This document shows, in pieces, positions 1 through 12,472 of a stretch of 64,000 bases of DNA; positions within the stretch are counted from its first letter, which is position 1, and every line of letters starts with the position of its first letter. Position numbers and translations under genes: made by a program. The stretch lies in the NCBI GenBank assembly GCA_022225965.2, contig JAKJXP020000050.1, positions 1 through 64,000 of the forward strand. The letters are read 5' to 3'. Source of the stretch: Diatrype stigma. Taxonomy: Eukaryota > Ascomycota > Sordariomycetes > Xylariales > Diatrypaceae. The notes beneath the pieces were generated by a model, which was given only the letters and a program-made list of their open reading frames with translations, searched no databases and was not told the DNA's origin.

Positions 1-90
<90 letters not shown>
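1..90. other. Poly-C run at window start (probable sequencing/assembly artefact)
   Basis: Ninety consecutive C residues precede normal mixed sequence. A similar C-run follows the N gap near 54 kb, so this probably marks the left end of a contig. On the complementary strand it reads as poly-G, the base called when two-colour sequencing chemistry loses signal. I do not regard it as biological. Confidence 0.8.
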
Positions 91-91
<1 letters not shown>

Positions 92-880
92 AGCGGGTAA
101 TAACTACCGGCAGGCAGGCAAAGAATGACGATATACATATTGGATCTATTTAGGTATATAAGTACTTAGGCATGTCTTAGACATGTAGGTCGGACAACCG
201 AAAGACTCGGAATTACTTGAACGCCATTTCATTCGACAATGGGAACTACCTACCTATCTTGAGTTAAGATGTCGGAATGATTCTGTTTTGTCATTGGCTA
301 TCCACGATGTGTGGCTAGCTGGGCTGTCGGGGTACCTGAAGCTGCTAGGTAAGAACTACCTACGGAGTAAAACACCAAATGTTAAATTGGGGGTCTAAGC
401 TGAATAAGGGCTGACTTTGTAAGGCCGACGGGTGGCCGATAAAGCCAAACTCAAAACCTTGAAGCAATCCGCTTACAAAAAGTGTGTAATCAGGGAAGGC
501 GCGGGAGAATCTGCCCGGGGAGGCGGCTAATCCGTCTGATTCTGTCTGCTTCGGGGCATCCACTTCCTTGGGGGATCTATACCTAAGGTATGGATCTAGT
601 TAGGGTTCCAGACTTCCAGCACCATATGTAAGACCTGCATGATACCCTAGAATCCTAGAAACCCCCCCACCAATCCCCAATTGCCTCGGATGCATATCTA
701 TAACTACTATGGACGGGTCGTAGCTCTCGCCCCTGAGGGGCCGTGGGAATATCCTTCTTCTTCCTTTTCATAGGTTGCTTCTGTCTGGTCGTTGTTTGGT
801 CGCCAAGTGAGTGAGTGAGTGAGTGTGGAAAGAGTCTCACAGTTGAGTTCAACTGGTTCGCACAGCACGCATATCGCAGA
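91..880. other. Intergenic region upstream of MFS transporter
   Basis: No convincing gene is visible; only short open frames occur. It contains repeated CTACCTA-type motifs and a short GAGT repeat near 808-824, just before the MFS start codon. It is presumably 5' UTR and promoter of the following gene. Confidence 0.4.
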
Positions 881-2443
881 ATGGGCTCCCCGCCATCGAT
901 TGCGCCAGCGACGACCCCGCTATCCGCGCCGCCGTCATCAAGGCCTTCTACCGCGGATAAGAAGCAGCAAGCTTACGCTGCCGGGGATGTGACGACGCAG
1001 GCAGAATCCGACGAGGAGCGGAACGAGATCACCGCCGAAGGAGACGAAGACCGGGTGTTGGAGCAGGATGAGGAAGAGCCGATCGACCCGGTCCTCGAGC
1101 GGCGGCTCCGGCTGAAAGTGGACCTGCGGCTGTGCACGATCGCGGGGATCCTGTGCTCGCTGAACCTGCTGGACTCGGGGGTGCTCAGCTCGGCGTCGGT
1201 GACGTCGATGCCGGCCGACCTCGGCCTGACGGGCCACCGGTTCAGCGTCAGCATCTTCATCTTCACCGTGTCGAGCATCGCCTTCCAGCTGCCGTCGACG
1301 CTCGCCGCGCGGGCGCTCGGCCCGCGGCTCTGGTTCGCGCTCATCACGTTCGCGTTCGGCGCCATCACCGTGGGCACCGCCTTCGTGCGCACCTGGCGGC
1401 AGATGATCGCGGCGCGCGTCCTGCTCGGCGCCGCCATGTCGGGCATCTACCCGGGCCTGACCTACCTGATCTCGACGTGGTACCCGCGGCGCGAGCAGCA
1501 GACCCGCTTCGCCTTCCTGCAGAGCGGCGAGGTCGTCGTGCTCGCCACGGGCAGCATCGTCAACTACGGCGTCAACGCGGGGCTCGACGGCCGCGGCGGC
1601 CTGGCCGGCTGGCGCTACATGTTCCTCGTGCAGGGCCTGATCGCCATGCTCTTCGGCGCGCTGACGTACTTCTGGATCGTCGACTTCCCCGAGCACGCCC
1701 GCCGCACCCCCTGGTTCCTGACCGAGGCCGAGCAGAAGCTCGCCGTGCGCCGCATCGACGCCGACCGCGCCGACGTCGACCTCGAGCCCTTCACCTGGCG
1801 CGCCCTGCTGTCCCACGCCGCCGACCCCAAGGTCTACGGCTTCGCCGTGCTCTTCTTCCTGCTGAACCTGGTCTCCACCTCGCTGTCGTACTTCCTGCCC
1901 ATCATCCTGCAGGGCGGCATGGGCTTCTCCGCCGGCGGGGCCATCCTGCTCTCCGCGCCGCCGTACTACTACGCCGTCGTGCCCGTGCTCCTCTCGTCCG
2001 CCTTCGCCGACCGCTTCGGCCTGCGCGGGCCCATCATCATCTTCAACTGCGTCTGCCTGGTGGCCGGGTTCGGCATGCTCGGCTTCGCCTCCAACGTCGC
2101 GGCCCGCTACGCGGGCACCTTCCTCGCGACCGGCGCCTACGTCAGCAACTGGGCCGCCCTCAGCGCCTACCAGGCCAACAACGTCGCCGGCCAGTGGAAG
2201 CGCGCCTTCACCGCCGCCGCCGTCGCCGCCATGAACGGCGCCGGCGGCATCGCCGGCAGCTTCATCGTCCGCCAGGACGAAGCGCCCTACTATCCCACGG
2301 CCGTCTGGGTCTCCATCGGCTCGCACATCCTCATCGTTGCTATCGTCGGCGCTTTCTCCCTGTTTTTCTATATTGCAAACAGGCGCGCCACCGCGGGCAG
2401 GGTCGTGCTCGAGGGCCGGGCCGATTTCAGGTACACGCACTGA
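881..2443 (+). CDS. MFS transporter, Dal5/anion:cation symporter-like
   Basis: A single-exon gene of 520 residues. I chose the ATG at 881 (MGSPPSIAPA) because the 22 in-frame residues upstream look like leader sequence. An acidic, Ser/Pro-rich cytosolic N-terminus of about 90 residues precedes roughly twelve hydrophobic segments. The stretch RVLLGAAMSGIYPGLTYLIS followed by TWYPRREQQTRFA is characteristic of the Dal5/allantoate permease branch of the major facilitator superfamily. A cytosolic DRFGLRGP loop lies between later helices. Family members import organic anions such as allantoate, nicotinate, biotin precursors or dipeptides; the substrate cannot be told from sequence. Third codon positions are strongly G/C, which also creates a long spurious antisense frame. 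It is probably a plasma-membrane protein. Function class is secure, substrate unknown. Confidence 0.88.
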   Translation: MGSPPSIAPATTPLSAPPSSRPSTADKKQQAYAAGDVTTQAESDEERNEITAEGDEDRVLEQDEEEPIDPVLERRLRLKVDLRLCTIAGILCSLNLLDSGVLSSASVTSMPADLGLTGHRFSVSIFIFTVSSIAFQLPSTLAARALGPRLWFALITFAFGAITVGTAFVRTWRQMIAARVLLGAAMSGIYPGLTYLISTWYPRREQQTRFAFLQSGEVVVLATGSIVNYGVNAGLDGRGGLAGWRYMFLVQGLIAMLFGALTYFWIVDFPEHARRTPWFLTEAEQKLAVRRIDADRADVDLEPFTWRALLSHAADPKVYGFAVLFFLLNLVSTSLSYFLPIILQGGMGFSAGGAILLSAPPYYYAVVPVLLSSAFADRFGLRGPIIIFNCVCLVAGFGMLGFASNVAARYAGTFLATGAYVSNWAALSAYQANNVAGQWKRAFTAAAVAAMNGAGGIAGSFIVRQDEAPYYPTAVWVSIGSHILIVAIVGAFSLFFYIANRRATAGRVVLEGRADFRYTH

Positions 2444-2780
2444 TAATCCATGATAGAACTGGCTGATTATTGCCTGGCTCCTGATGCAGGGTTGCGAGAA
2501 GGGCGAATGCGGCCTTTTTTCAGGAAACCAGTATTGCAACTACGCATCAACGGCAACTATAGACTTTTTTGGCACTATGATCGTGTTTATATAGATAGAC
2601 AGCAGGGCCTTTTGCCCTCTCTAGGGACGACTAAAACGGCCACGAAAAATACGAGATACCCATTCGACGTTTAGCGTAGCGTGTGCGATTTGACTGTACT
2701 CCAGTATCTTTACTAAGGCGAGCATGTGGGTATCAAAACGTCGTTTCAGATTCTAGATCTCATATTGAAGGTGAAATGAT
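2444..2780. other. Intergenic, convergent 3' ends
   Basis: This short region lies between the 3' end of the MFS gene (plus strand) and the 3' end of the tRNA nucleotidyltransferase gene (minus strand). I see no gene; it presumably holds both 3' UTRs. Confidence 0.5.
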
Positions 2781-4545
2781 CTACTTGGCTGGTATCCCGA
2801 TTTCGTTTCTCTTGCTATCGACTTCCTCCACGGCCCCCGCTGGGTCCGTCGCCTCCGGATTCCGCAGCTGCCACGCCACGCAGATCTCTAGCGCGTGCGC
2901 CATCCATTTCCCCGGCTTCACACCCAGTGCCTTAGCCAGCTGCGTGCCATCAATCAGCCGCTTCAAGGTGGGGGCTTCCATAACATCGAGGTGCTCGAGA
3001 TGGTCTAGGAACGTTTGCCATCCGCGTAGAAAATCTTCGTTGTTGACTGTATTTGCAGGAAGAGGTGTTAGTGTCTGGAACAAGGTGCGCTGCTGATAGA
3101 GCTCACCGGATTTATCTGTGCTGCTGGGGAGCACCTCCATAGCCTCTACCAGCAAAGCCGACAGGACTTGCAGCCTCCAGTGGCCACCCTTGGAGTCCCA
3201 GTGGCGGATTGCCATTCCAAACTTGTCACGCTCCTTAGCATCCGGTGCCCCCTCAAGGACTGCATTTTTCAATGTCATAATCTCTTGTCTGTGGTTGTAC
3301 GCGGCAGTGCACACGTCCGATAATTTGTTTGGTGCCTTGATCCCCTCGCGCGCTGCCAACGTTCCGTACGGGAGAGGGGCTTTCCCCTTGCCCTTATGCG
3401 GCGGCTGTTCTACAGGGCCGAAGGGAGCAAGTGCTGAGAGAGCCCAGGCGAAATAGGCGGCCTCTTCGGAACGCACCAGCACATCGTAGATTGACCCCGG
3501 TGTCTTGTTCTGTCTGAGAGCGTCCAGGCAGTCGTACGCGAATTTCCACGTTGATATGTCTGGCAAGGGGAAGCCGGCATTGTTAGGATCAGTGAAGATC
3601 GTGTAGTACAGTCCAAGGTCATTGATGTACTGTAATGCTCTCCGTGGATGATTTCCTGTGCCATCTTGTCAGCGAAACGCTGAGCACGTATCAAGTCGAA
3701 AGACTTCGCATACCTTTCAACATTTTTTCAACCTCAACGCCGACTCGTTCCCGGCTGATCTTAAGCCGCAGCGCCTCGAGGACGCGGTCGTTACCCATGA
3801 CCTCCTCAGCGGCTGGGTCGATTGTGAATTCAAGTCGACTAGCAAACCGAATAAGTCTGAGCACTCTAAGAGGATCATCCGTAAATGTCTGGAATGGCTC
3901 CAAGGGGGTTCGAATCAGCTTAGACTTCATATCCGTCAACCCAGTAGTGTAATCCTCCACCTTGCCGGTATTCAGGTTGAAGAACAAAGCGTTCACAGTC
4001 GCATCTCTCCGCAAGGCGTCCTCTTCGGCCGTGCCGAACTCCATTTGTGGGTTTCGACTGTCCTCCGTGTACGTCTCCTTGCGGAGGTTGACGAAGTCCA
4101 CATCGTAGCCGAACAGCTTGATCGTAGTCGTCTCCAGGTGCTTAGACTTGTCAGGGTTCCTGGCAATCTTGTGCAGGTTACCGATATCCGTCTCTGTTAT
4201 GCGATGCTTCTCAGTCGTTTCAGGCTTCTCGCAGAGCTCGCAAATCTTCAGAGCGAAAGCTTCCCCAGTCATAACATTGATAGCCGTGTCAATGTCGTGA
4301 GACTCGATGCCCAGGAGCTTATCTCGCACCCAGCCACCGGCCCAGCGCAGAACGACGGGCCCTGTACCCGCCGACTGGTCTTGGTCCACATATCTCGCAA
4401 CATCCAGAAGCAGGTCCTTGAGTTGCTCCTCTTTTGGGGTCAATGGGATAGTGGTGGTCGCAGGCTGACTAGACATCTTCCTGATTTGAGAGGGCCGCTG
4501 AGTGGGGAAAATGTCACCAGAAGTATTCAATTTCCTCTTAGACAT
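2781..4545 (-). CDS. CCA1: CCA-adding tRNA nucleotidyltransferase
   Basis: This enzyme adds or repairs the 3' CCA of tRNAs. Two exons fit: 3714-4545 and 2781-3655, joined across a 58-bp intron (3656-3713, GTATGC...CAG) that restores VEKMLKG-NHPRRALQYIND. Class II polymerase head motifs are all visible: GGWVRDKLLG, the metal-binding HDIDTA, RRDATVNALFFN, and DDPLRVLRLIRFASRL for nucleotide recognition. The C-terminal exon encodes the helical body and tail domains. Three in-frame starts exist, at 4746, 4545 (MSKRKLNTSG) and 4476 (MSSQPATTT). The yeast enzyme uses alternative starts for mitochondrial versus cytosolic/nuclear forms, and the 4746 form adds 67 residues. I list the middle start; which is used is inference. 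The gene sits only about 120-300 bp from the RIPed transposon block yet looks intact. Confidence 0.93.
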
Positions 4546-4861
4546 GGGCAGACATGGGTACAAGGAATACCAGTTAGCGCTTGCCCGATATAACTTCGCA
4601 GTGCATCCGTAAACTGGTCGAATCAGAAGGCGCATGAAGTCTTGGAAAAAAGAGTCAATCCATAAGATCGTGATTTTTCTATCACAGGTGGGGTAGATGT
4701 CCTTGACAACAGGTACGTTGTGAAGAATGGTCGGTTGAATGAACAAACAGCAAGGTTACAATCGAACTAAATCAATTCTAAGCCGATATTCCACGGTGTT
4801 TGAGTAAATACAATCTCAAAGTTCAAGTGATTGAACTGATTGGACTTGCCAGTTATGGGTA

Positions 4862-4896
4862 GCCACAGTGATCACTGTTTCAGAACACATTTCGAC
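4862..4896 (+). repeat. Left terminal inverted repeat (35 bp)
   Basis: It begins GCCACAGTGATCACTG and ends ATTTCGAC. It is the reverse complement of 12473-12507 except for one transition. It contains the 12-bp palindrome CAGTGATCACTG. Confidence 0.7.
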
Positions 4897-5134
4897 CTGT
4901 TTTTTTTAATAGGCATACCCCAGCGGCCTGAAGCAAAACTAGCCTGCTAATTGCACTATATGCATTAAGCATTTCTAATAATTACATTATATGCATTAAG
5001 TAATCATAATAATACCACTTATTTGCATATATTCATTTAGCTTAACGGCATTGCTTACGTAATTAAATTTTTTAAAGCCGTTATATTAATAATTATAATA
5101 ATGCAATTATAACTTTATAAAGTTATAACGTTAT

Positions 5135-5346
5135 TATAAAAGGCTTTACTTATTATTAATTATAAGCGGTTATTAAATGGAGTTTATTTCTTAATTATAA
5201 AAGAAAAAAAAGAAATTAAAAATCTTTACGGACTTATAAAGCCTTTTATACGCAGCCTTAACGCGGTTTAAAAACGTCTTAAAGCGTTACGCGGCGCCGG
5301 AAATAAACCGATGCCAACCCTTTAGGGCCTTATGGGCCCCATTACA
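5135..5346 (-). repeat. Gypsy 3' LTR (left copy)
   Basis: This 212-bp repeat aligns end to end with 11904-12115, differing mainly by transitions. In element orientation it begins TGTAATGGGG, directly after a purine-rich tract (TAGGGGGGTTA, polypurine tract) that sits just to its right on the plus strand. Flanking base pairs GTTAT (5130-5134) and ATTAT (12116-12120) would be a 5-bp target duplication with one RIP-type change. Confidence 0.8.
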
Positions 5347-8300
5347 TAACCCCCCTATTAGCGCTAAACCCGTTATAGGCCTCTCGCGGTTAAAAAAATT
5401 TTAACGGGTACTTATAAGGCCTATAATTGGCCCGTTGCTTTTTATTAGCCGGCCAATTAAAAAGCGTTATTTCCGTTCTTTAAATTCGCTTAATTAAGCT
5501 TAACGCAGGTTTATTAATTACGTATCGGCCTTTTTTTTTTAAATACGAACCGCCTTTTTTTTTCTTATAATAATAACAATAATAATCCTTTTCGATAAGT
5601 TTTTCTTATCTTTCGTAAGATTTTCGCGAAAATTTCCGTTTCCTTTTCATTTACGCGTTAATTATACGTGCTTTTAACTTTTATTCGTTTATTTATTACT
5701 AATTACGTTTCCGAATTTATTATAAGCAATTCCTAACCGGCTTTTTTTATTTTTATACGTACGGCCGCTATTGCTTACGTAAAAAAGATCCGCATTACTT
5801 TCGAAACGCATAAAAGCCTTACGAATTATTTACTGCATATTCGTAACGTTTTTTATTCCGTATATGTTATCCGTATAGCCGAAAATTCCGATTCGTTTTA
5901 TGCGAACCAAGGTCGTAAATAGCTTTTTTCCCTTTTTCGAACATCTTATGCGCCTTTTTCGAATATTTTCTAAGCCTTTTTCTAATTCTTTATACCATTT
6001 GTTATACCTTTTGCAGTAATAAAGGATATATATATAAGGACATTTCGAATATTTTCGAAATATAAAAGGCTATTAAAACGTTTATAAAGGCCTGCCTTTA
6101 TTACGATTATTGCCGTTAATATAAATTAAATTCTTTTTTTTTATAAACCTTTAATTATTATTAACAATTAAAAGGCCGCCGATAAAAAGGCTTATTAATT
6201 TAAGCATAAACTAAAAAAAAGCCATAAGTATTTCCTTATTCGCTTTTTTCTTATTCGTACGTTACTTATTAAGCTTTTAAGCTTTCGTTATTATTATATT
6301 TATTAAATTCGGCAGCTTTTTGGCTTTTTTTACGGTTAAGGCTTATTAACGTAAATTCGATATAAATATAAGCCTTTTTTTTATCGATCTTTCTTTAACC
6401 GTTCGTTTTGCGCTTTTTAATTCCGTAAGGTCGCCGTTTTTAAACGTTTTGCGACCGTTATTAAAAGCCTCGTCGAAAATACTGGTAGAAATTTCGATAC
6501 GCTGGTTTCGGCCGGCCTTTTAAAACGTTAACGAAAATCGTCCTAAGCGCTTCGTATGCGTTTTATATATACGTATGCATATTTTTTCCGTTTATGGTTA
6601 TAAATTAATTTAATAAGCGCTTTATGCGTTATTTTCGTACGTTTCATATGCGTTTCGTAAAAAAACAAATGAAGTTTTATAAAAGCTTTGGTTTCTTTTT
6701 TTTTTTCCTTATTCGTAAACCCTTCGTAATTATTTTTTTTTTCTTTTATATGCATCTTATTAAAAATCCGCTATAGGTTCCATTAGGCTTTTCGAAAACG
6801 TAACTTTATAATTGCGCTTCTTAATTTATAACTTAAGTTCGTCGTTTTTTCTTATATTTCCGTATTTCTTTTCGAACTTATTTAGGGCTTTCGTTTTTAG
6901 GAAATTATCGAATAAGTATTAACTTAATTCCGCATAATTTATTTATTTTACGAATATTTAATGGCGTATTTGTTTTTCTTTTTTGCGTATTTCGATTTAT
7001 AAAATTTTCTTTACCTTTTATTCCGGCTTTTTTTTTTCGTTCGAAACGATAAAAGGCGGTTAAGTATTTTCGTTTCTTTATAAAAATAAAGGATCGGTAT
7101 TCGCGCGTTTTAAAAGATTTACGTAAAAGCGATTATAAATGCTTTTTAACGTATTTAACTTTACGACGTACGAATTTAAAACCTTCGTTATTTCGTATTT
7201 GGCATAAAGCCATTTTAGTTTTTTAAAAGGCCAGCTTATTTTAACGTTTTTAAGCGATAATTTCATTTTATTTTTTACCTTAAACCTTTCGATTAATATT
7301 CGTTACTTATTCGTTAATTTCTTTTGGATTTATTACGTTGCAGTTATAGCCGTTTAAGCGAATTTGTAACCTTTTTTTAATCGACTTACGAAAGCTTTCG
7401 TTTATATAATAAAATCGATAAACGATAAAGAAAAACCTTTTATTTGTTAAATCGGTTTTACGTAATATCCGTATAGCAAAAAAAAAATAAACTTAGGCTT
7501 ATCGAATTAATGTCTTTATTATTAATCGTAAGTATCGCTTTTAAAAGGAACTTTTTTTATTTCTATTGCGAATAAATTATGAACGTTTATAAATAAGCTA
7601 ATATTTCCTAATTCGCCCTTTTCGTAACGCCGTTACTTTCGAAATAATAAACGGTAAAAAAACGTTATTCGATTTTTATTAAAGCGTATATTCTTTTTTA
7701 AAACCGTTCCGTTTAATTAAAACCTTTATCGCTTATTATCGCCTTTGGAAACGAATAAAACCTTTAATATACGTTTACGAATACTTTTATATACGCTTTT
7801 ACGTTTATCGTTATTATGGCTTTTAAAACGACTTTCTTAAAAAGCCGATCGGTAATTATTATTACAAAGTTCGGATTTCTTTCGTAAACTGCTAAAAAAT
7901 TGATTATAAAATTAATAAATAATTCGCTATAAAAACGGTTTAATATAAGCAAAAACTTAAATAATCCTTTTCTTTTATTTCGCTAAATCGATTTTTTACC
8001 GTATATATTATACGTTCGGAAAAACCTTTTAACCATTATATATATACCTAATTAATAAAAGCTTTTTATAAATACTGCAATTATAATTTTCTTTTTTAAG
8101 TACCCGATTATATAAAAATCGTATATATATTATATTAATGCTATTTATAATGGCTTTTAAATTGATATTTATAAGCATTCGCGAAATTAAAAAAGCTTTT
8201 TGGCATCGAATTAACATTTTGCTATTAAAACGGAAAAATCCAAATCCGGTAAAAAGTTACGTTTGCTTTTTTTAATCATTCGAATAATTTACGGATAAAT

Positions 8301-11300
8301 CGGGTTTTTTTAAAAACTGCGTTTTATAGGCTTTAAAAATCCTTATATTTTAAAAATATTACGGCTCCGTCGGGCAATTCCAATTTTCCGACGGAAATGC
8401 GGTTAATTTGCGTTTATAACCTATTCGTAAGAATTTCGAAAAAGGTAGGTAATTACTTGTTCTTTATTAATTAAAAACGCCTAAATTTGTATCTTTCGTT
8501 TTTTAAGCCTTACGGCATGTTTTGTTCTTTTTTCGAAAAACTGTTAGCGCATGTATTTAAGCGCCTCGCGTGGAATTCGAAACGGAAATTAAAGCGTAAT
8601 AATTTTTTTAACCATTTTATTTAGCGTTCGTTTAATCGTTTCGTCGTTATAAAATATTATAAATTCTTATAATTCGTAATTATTATAAACGGTATTATTA
8701 CGTTTTTAAGTTTTATATTCCATATTTTCAAGTAATTCATTACCATTAGGAACTCCTTATTATGGATTTTGTAATTGCTTTTTATTAAAAACAGCCGTTT
8801 CGAATAATACGTTATTAAACGAAGCAATTCTTATTTATTTTCCTATAATAAACATTTTCCGCTGGCCCATTTTAAGTAATTATATTCGATTACCGTCTTT
8901 TTATTAAGATTTTATTATATTAATACGGATTCGGAAATAAAGGCGTTTTTTTATTTTTTAAAAGCGGTTCTTTTTGGGTCGTTTATTTATTTTTAAGGCA
9001 TATTTTTGCGGATTAATGTTATTAAGGGCTTTACGAAATGGATATAATAATTAATAAAGTCACAATAAAAGTTTGCAAATCCTAAAAAGCTACGTATTTC
9101 TTTAACATTCTTAAAAGGCTTTTATTTCTTAATTGCGCGCATTTTCTTTGGATTTATCTTAATTCTTATTTTTGCTTTTATTATAAAATCTAAATATTTG
9201 GTCTTTTTGATTACAAATTCGTATTTCCCGATATTAAATATTAATCCTACTTTTTATAAACGGCTTAAAACTTATTTAACCTTATTTATATGGTCTTTTT
9301 TAAAGCCGAACGAATAAATTAATATATCGTTTATATACGCCAAGCAAAAAACGTTTAAGAATTTTCGAAAAGCGCCGTTTATATAACGTTAAAACGTCGC
9401 TAGCGTATCGTTTAATTCGAACGGAATAACGAATTATTTATATAACCCAAATCGAATCCGAAACGTTATTTTTTATTTTTCCCTTATTTTAATTTTGATT
9501 TTATAAAAAGCCGCCCTTACGTTTATTTTAATAAACCATTTCGCATATAAAAATATCTTAAGTGTTTTTTAAATTAATAATAAGAAATAACTATTTCGTT
9601 CGATAATTGCGTTTAAGGCTTTATAATCGGTATAAAACCGAAGTCCTTTTTTGGCTTTTTTGCGAATAATATTAAAGCATTCGCTATTAAATTGCTTATA
9701 CGAATATAACCCTTATTTAATAATTCGGTTAAAATCTTTCGTAATATTAAGAGTTCGTTTTTAAATATGCCATATAACGGTTCCTAAAATACGAACAATT
9801 CGTAATCCTTTTTATTTCTTTTTAATTTAATTTCGTAATCGACTTTTTTTTTATAAAGTAATAAAGCATTATTTAATTTCTTAATAAACAGGTTGCGAAA
9901 ATTTCGTAAGCGATAAGATAACTTCTTATTTATATCGATTTTACGTTTCGGTATTAACGCTTTATTAATATTTATTAGGATTACCGAAAATATGCTTGTT
10001 TTTAATGTTTTTCGGCTGGTTTTTTATAGTTTTTTTATTATTGTTTCGAACGTATTTCCGGAAATTATACGCGCTTACTTAATGCTTCGAAAACGGTTAC
10101 GTTTTTTTCGAAAGCCCTTTTTATAAATTACTATATAATTCGCCTTATTTATGGTTAGGCTATATTTAAAAGCGTCGTATAAAACGTTTTCGTATTTTAT
10201 TTACGGTTTTTCGAATATAAAAAAAAAGCTAAGTTTTTAATAATATATACGTAGGTCCTAAATTTATATTCATTTACATCGGTTTTTATATAAATTATTT
10301 TACGAATAATTTTCTATTAATACAATTTCTTTTTACGAATCTTTCGTAATTCTTTCGGTTTAATAAAAATACGCGACAACTTTAATCGTTTTACGAATAG
10401 CTTATTTACGGCGACATAATATTTATAATCCAAATTTATTAAAGCTTCGACGAATTTTTCTTGATTTATATATATATCGATAAAAAAAAAGGTGCCATTT
10501 ATGTTTTACCTAGCCTGTTCGATTTTTTTTTAAAAAGCCTTTATTACTTACGCACGATTCGGCGCAAAGGCTAATTTTTTTTTTCGTTTAAATTCGAAAG
10601 TTCGTTTTAATTTCCATTTTAAAACCTAATATCGAGCGTTACGATAATATTCGGACGCTTAACGGAAAAAAAAGGGCAGCAATTAGCCCGATAATTCTTC
10701 CGGCCGTACCGGAAATATAAGCCCTTAGCCATTCTGTTATTCCGCTTTTTACGCGAAACCCATTTCGTGCGTTACTTTTTAACGTTATTCGAATCGATTT
10801 TTCGGCTGTTTTGCCGCTTTTGCTGCTTAATTAGGGCTATTACGCCGAACATTTTCGTATTTTCTTTTTTATTTATTAATTAATAAAAAACTATAGCGTT
10901 TTTATAAGCAAAAAATAAGCCGTTATTAGGCTTATAAGAAAAATAACGTTTTAATCGGCCTATTATCTTTAATACGCCATTTATTTATTTAGCGTAATTA
11001 TTTAAAAAAAACGCTGCAATTAAGGCCTTTTTAAATTTTTCGTTAATTGCGTCTTAGAATATAACGAATTTTGCCGAATCGGGCCATATTATTTCTTTTG
11101 CGTCGGCGATGGTTTTTTCGAAAATCGAAAGAAAATTCGCAAACCATACGTTAATACCTTAATGAAAGTTTTTAAGTTTCGCGGCCGAATCTTTTTATTT
11201 ATTTTTATTACCGTATATATTAATAAAATAATCCAAAAACGCAAAAAGATCGCATTAATTAAAAGATTTTCTTAAAATAAAAAAAATAATAATAACCTTT

Positions 11301-11903
11301 TAAATTATTTTATTTAAACGGTCGTAAATTATATAAAACTGGTCTTCGGTTTTTCCGATAAACCCGGCATTTTTAATTAACTTATATTTTATTTTGAATT
11401 TTTATTACGGGAATTCCGCGCGATTGCCGTCAAAAATACCCGGTTACGTCATGGGTTTCCTTTTAACGATTTCTTTTTCGTTATCGTTAAATTGCTTACC
11501 GCCTTAAAATGCGACGTTTCCGTTAACGGGCGCTAGATTCGTCGGAACGTCCGCGTCTTTTACGAAGCCGTCGGTATTAAGGTAATAATTAATTAATCGT
11601 ACGAAAATCTTTTACTGGGTTCTTAAGTCTTATTCGAATTAAGAAATCGAATTAATTAAGAATTCGTTCCTTTCGTTTTGGGCTATTATTTGCTATTAAA
11701 ATTAAAAAAATTCCTATTTATTTCGTTAAAAAAAGGTATTTATACGTTATTCGAAATTTATTATTGCGGTATTTATTATTTAATTAAATATATTAATTAT
11801 GCTTTACATTTTCGCGGGTATTTGCTTATTATTACCGCTTATTTTAATAATTCGAAAGCGTTTTTATTATTATTTATTTATTAATTTTAAAAATTAAGAA
11901 ATA

Positions 11904-12115
11904 TATAAAAGGCTTTATTTATTGCTAATTATAAGCGGTTATTAAATAAAGTTTATTTCTTAATTATAAAAGAAAAAAAAGAAATTAGAAATTTCTACGG
12001 GCTTATAAAGCCTTTTATATATAACCTTAATGCGGCTTAAAAGCGTTTTAAAGCGTTACGCGGCGCTAGAAATAAACCGGTATTAACCCCTTAAGGCCTT
12101 ATAAGTTCCATTATA
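11904..12115 (-). repeat. Gypsy 5' LTR (right copy)
   Basis: This 212-bp repeat pairs with 5135-5346. Its outer end reads TATAATGG in element orientation where the other copy keeps TGTAATGG, so the terminal TG has been converted to TA by a G-to-A change. The minus-strand coding order of the element makes this copy the promoter LTR. Confidence 0.8.
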
Positions 12116-12472
12116 ATTATAATAATTATAATATTATAAAACGCAATTATAACGTAATTATAGCGTTATAAAGCGCAGTTATAACGCTATAATAATTATA
12201 ACATAAAAGCCTTAAAGCCTTAAAGCTTTAAAGTAATAACGTTACGTAATAAAATTATATATTATACCGTTAATATACTTAATTAAAGTATTTATTATAT
12301 TTATTAAACGTTATTTAAAAATGAAATATATATATATACAGCTAAATGTAATTATAATTACATAAGCATTTGCATTAACGTTATATTTACGGTTTAATAC
12401 ATGCCAAGCAGGTAGCGTTCTGGATAAGTACCTAGCGGCACGGTTAAATGCATAATATTTGGCTAAAGCCAC

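Larger units (their letters stand above)
5135..12115 (-). mobile_element. Degenerate Ty3/Gypsy LTR retrotransposon (RIP-mutated)
   Basis: A 6,981-bp element lies between two 212-bp LTRs and is oriented on the minus strand. No long frame survives, but translation through stops shows the expected order. A gag zinc knuckle near 10670-10718 has its first two Cys and its His replaced by Tyr (YFRYGRKNYRANC). A reverse transcriptase near 9000-9480 still shows the FRIRFGLYK start, AYINDILIYS (YIDD changed to YIND at 9326-9337) and RSFLGFANFY. Integrase core near 7764-7952 has ITDRLFKKVVL, and the integrase tail at 7078-7266 has the WPFKKLKW...YEITKV pattern. Stops fall where Gln or Trp codons are expected, as CpA-to-TpA RIP predicts. 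It is certainly non-autonomous. Confidence 0.9.

Noticed and set aside
938..2539. 533-codon open frame on the minus strand across the MFS gene, and a 444-codon plus-strand frame at 1132-2466
   Set aside because: Both follow from strong G/C at third positions of the MFS gene. Their translations are low-complexity Arg/Glu/Gly-rich and have no domain pattern.
3658..4593. 311-codon plus-strand frame opposite CCA1
   Set aside because: It is antisense to an exon with all CCA-enzyme motifs and has no recognisable content.
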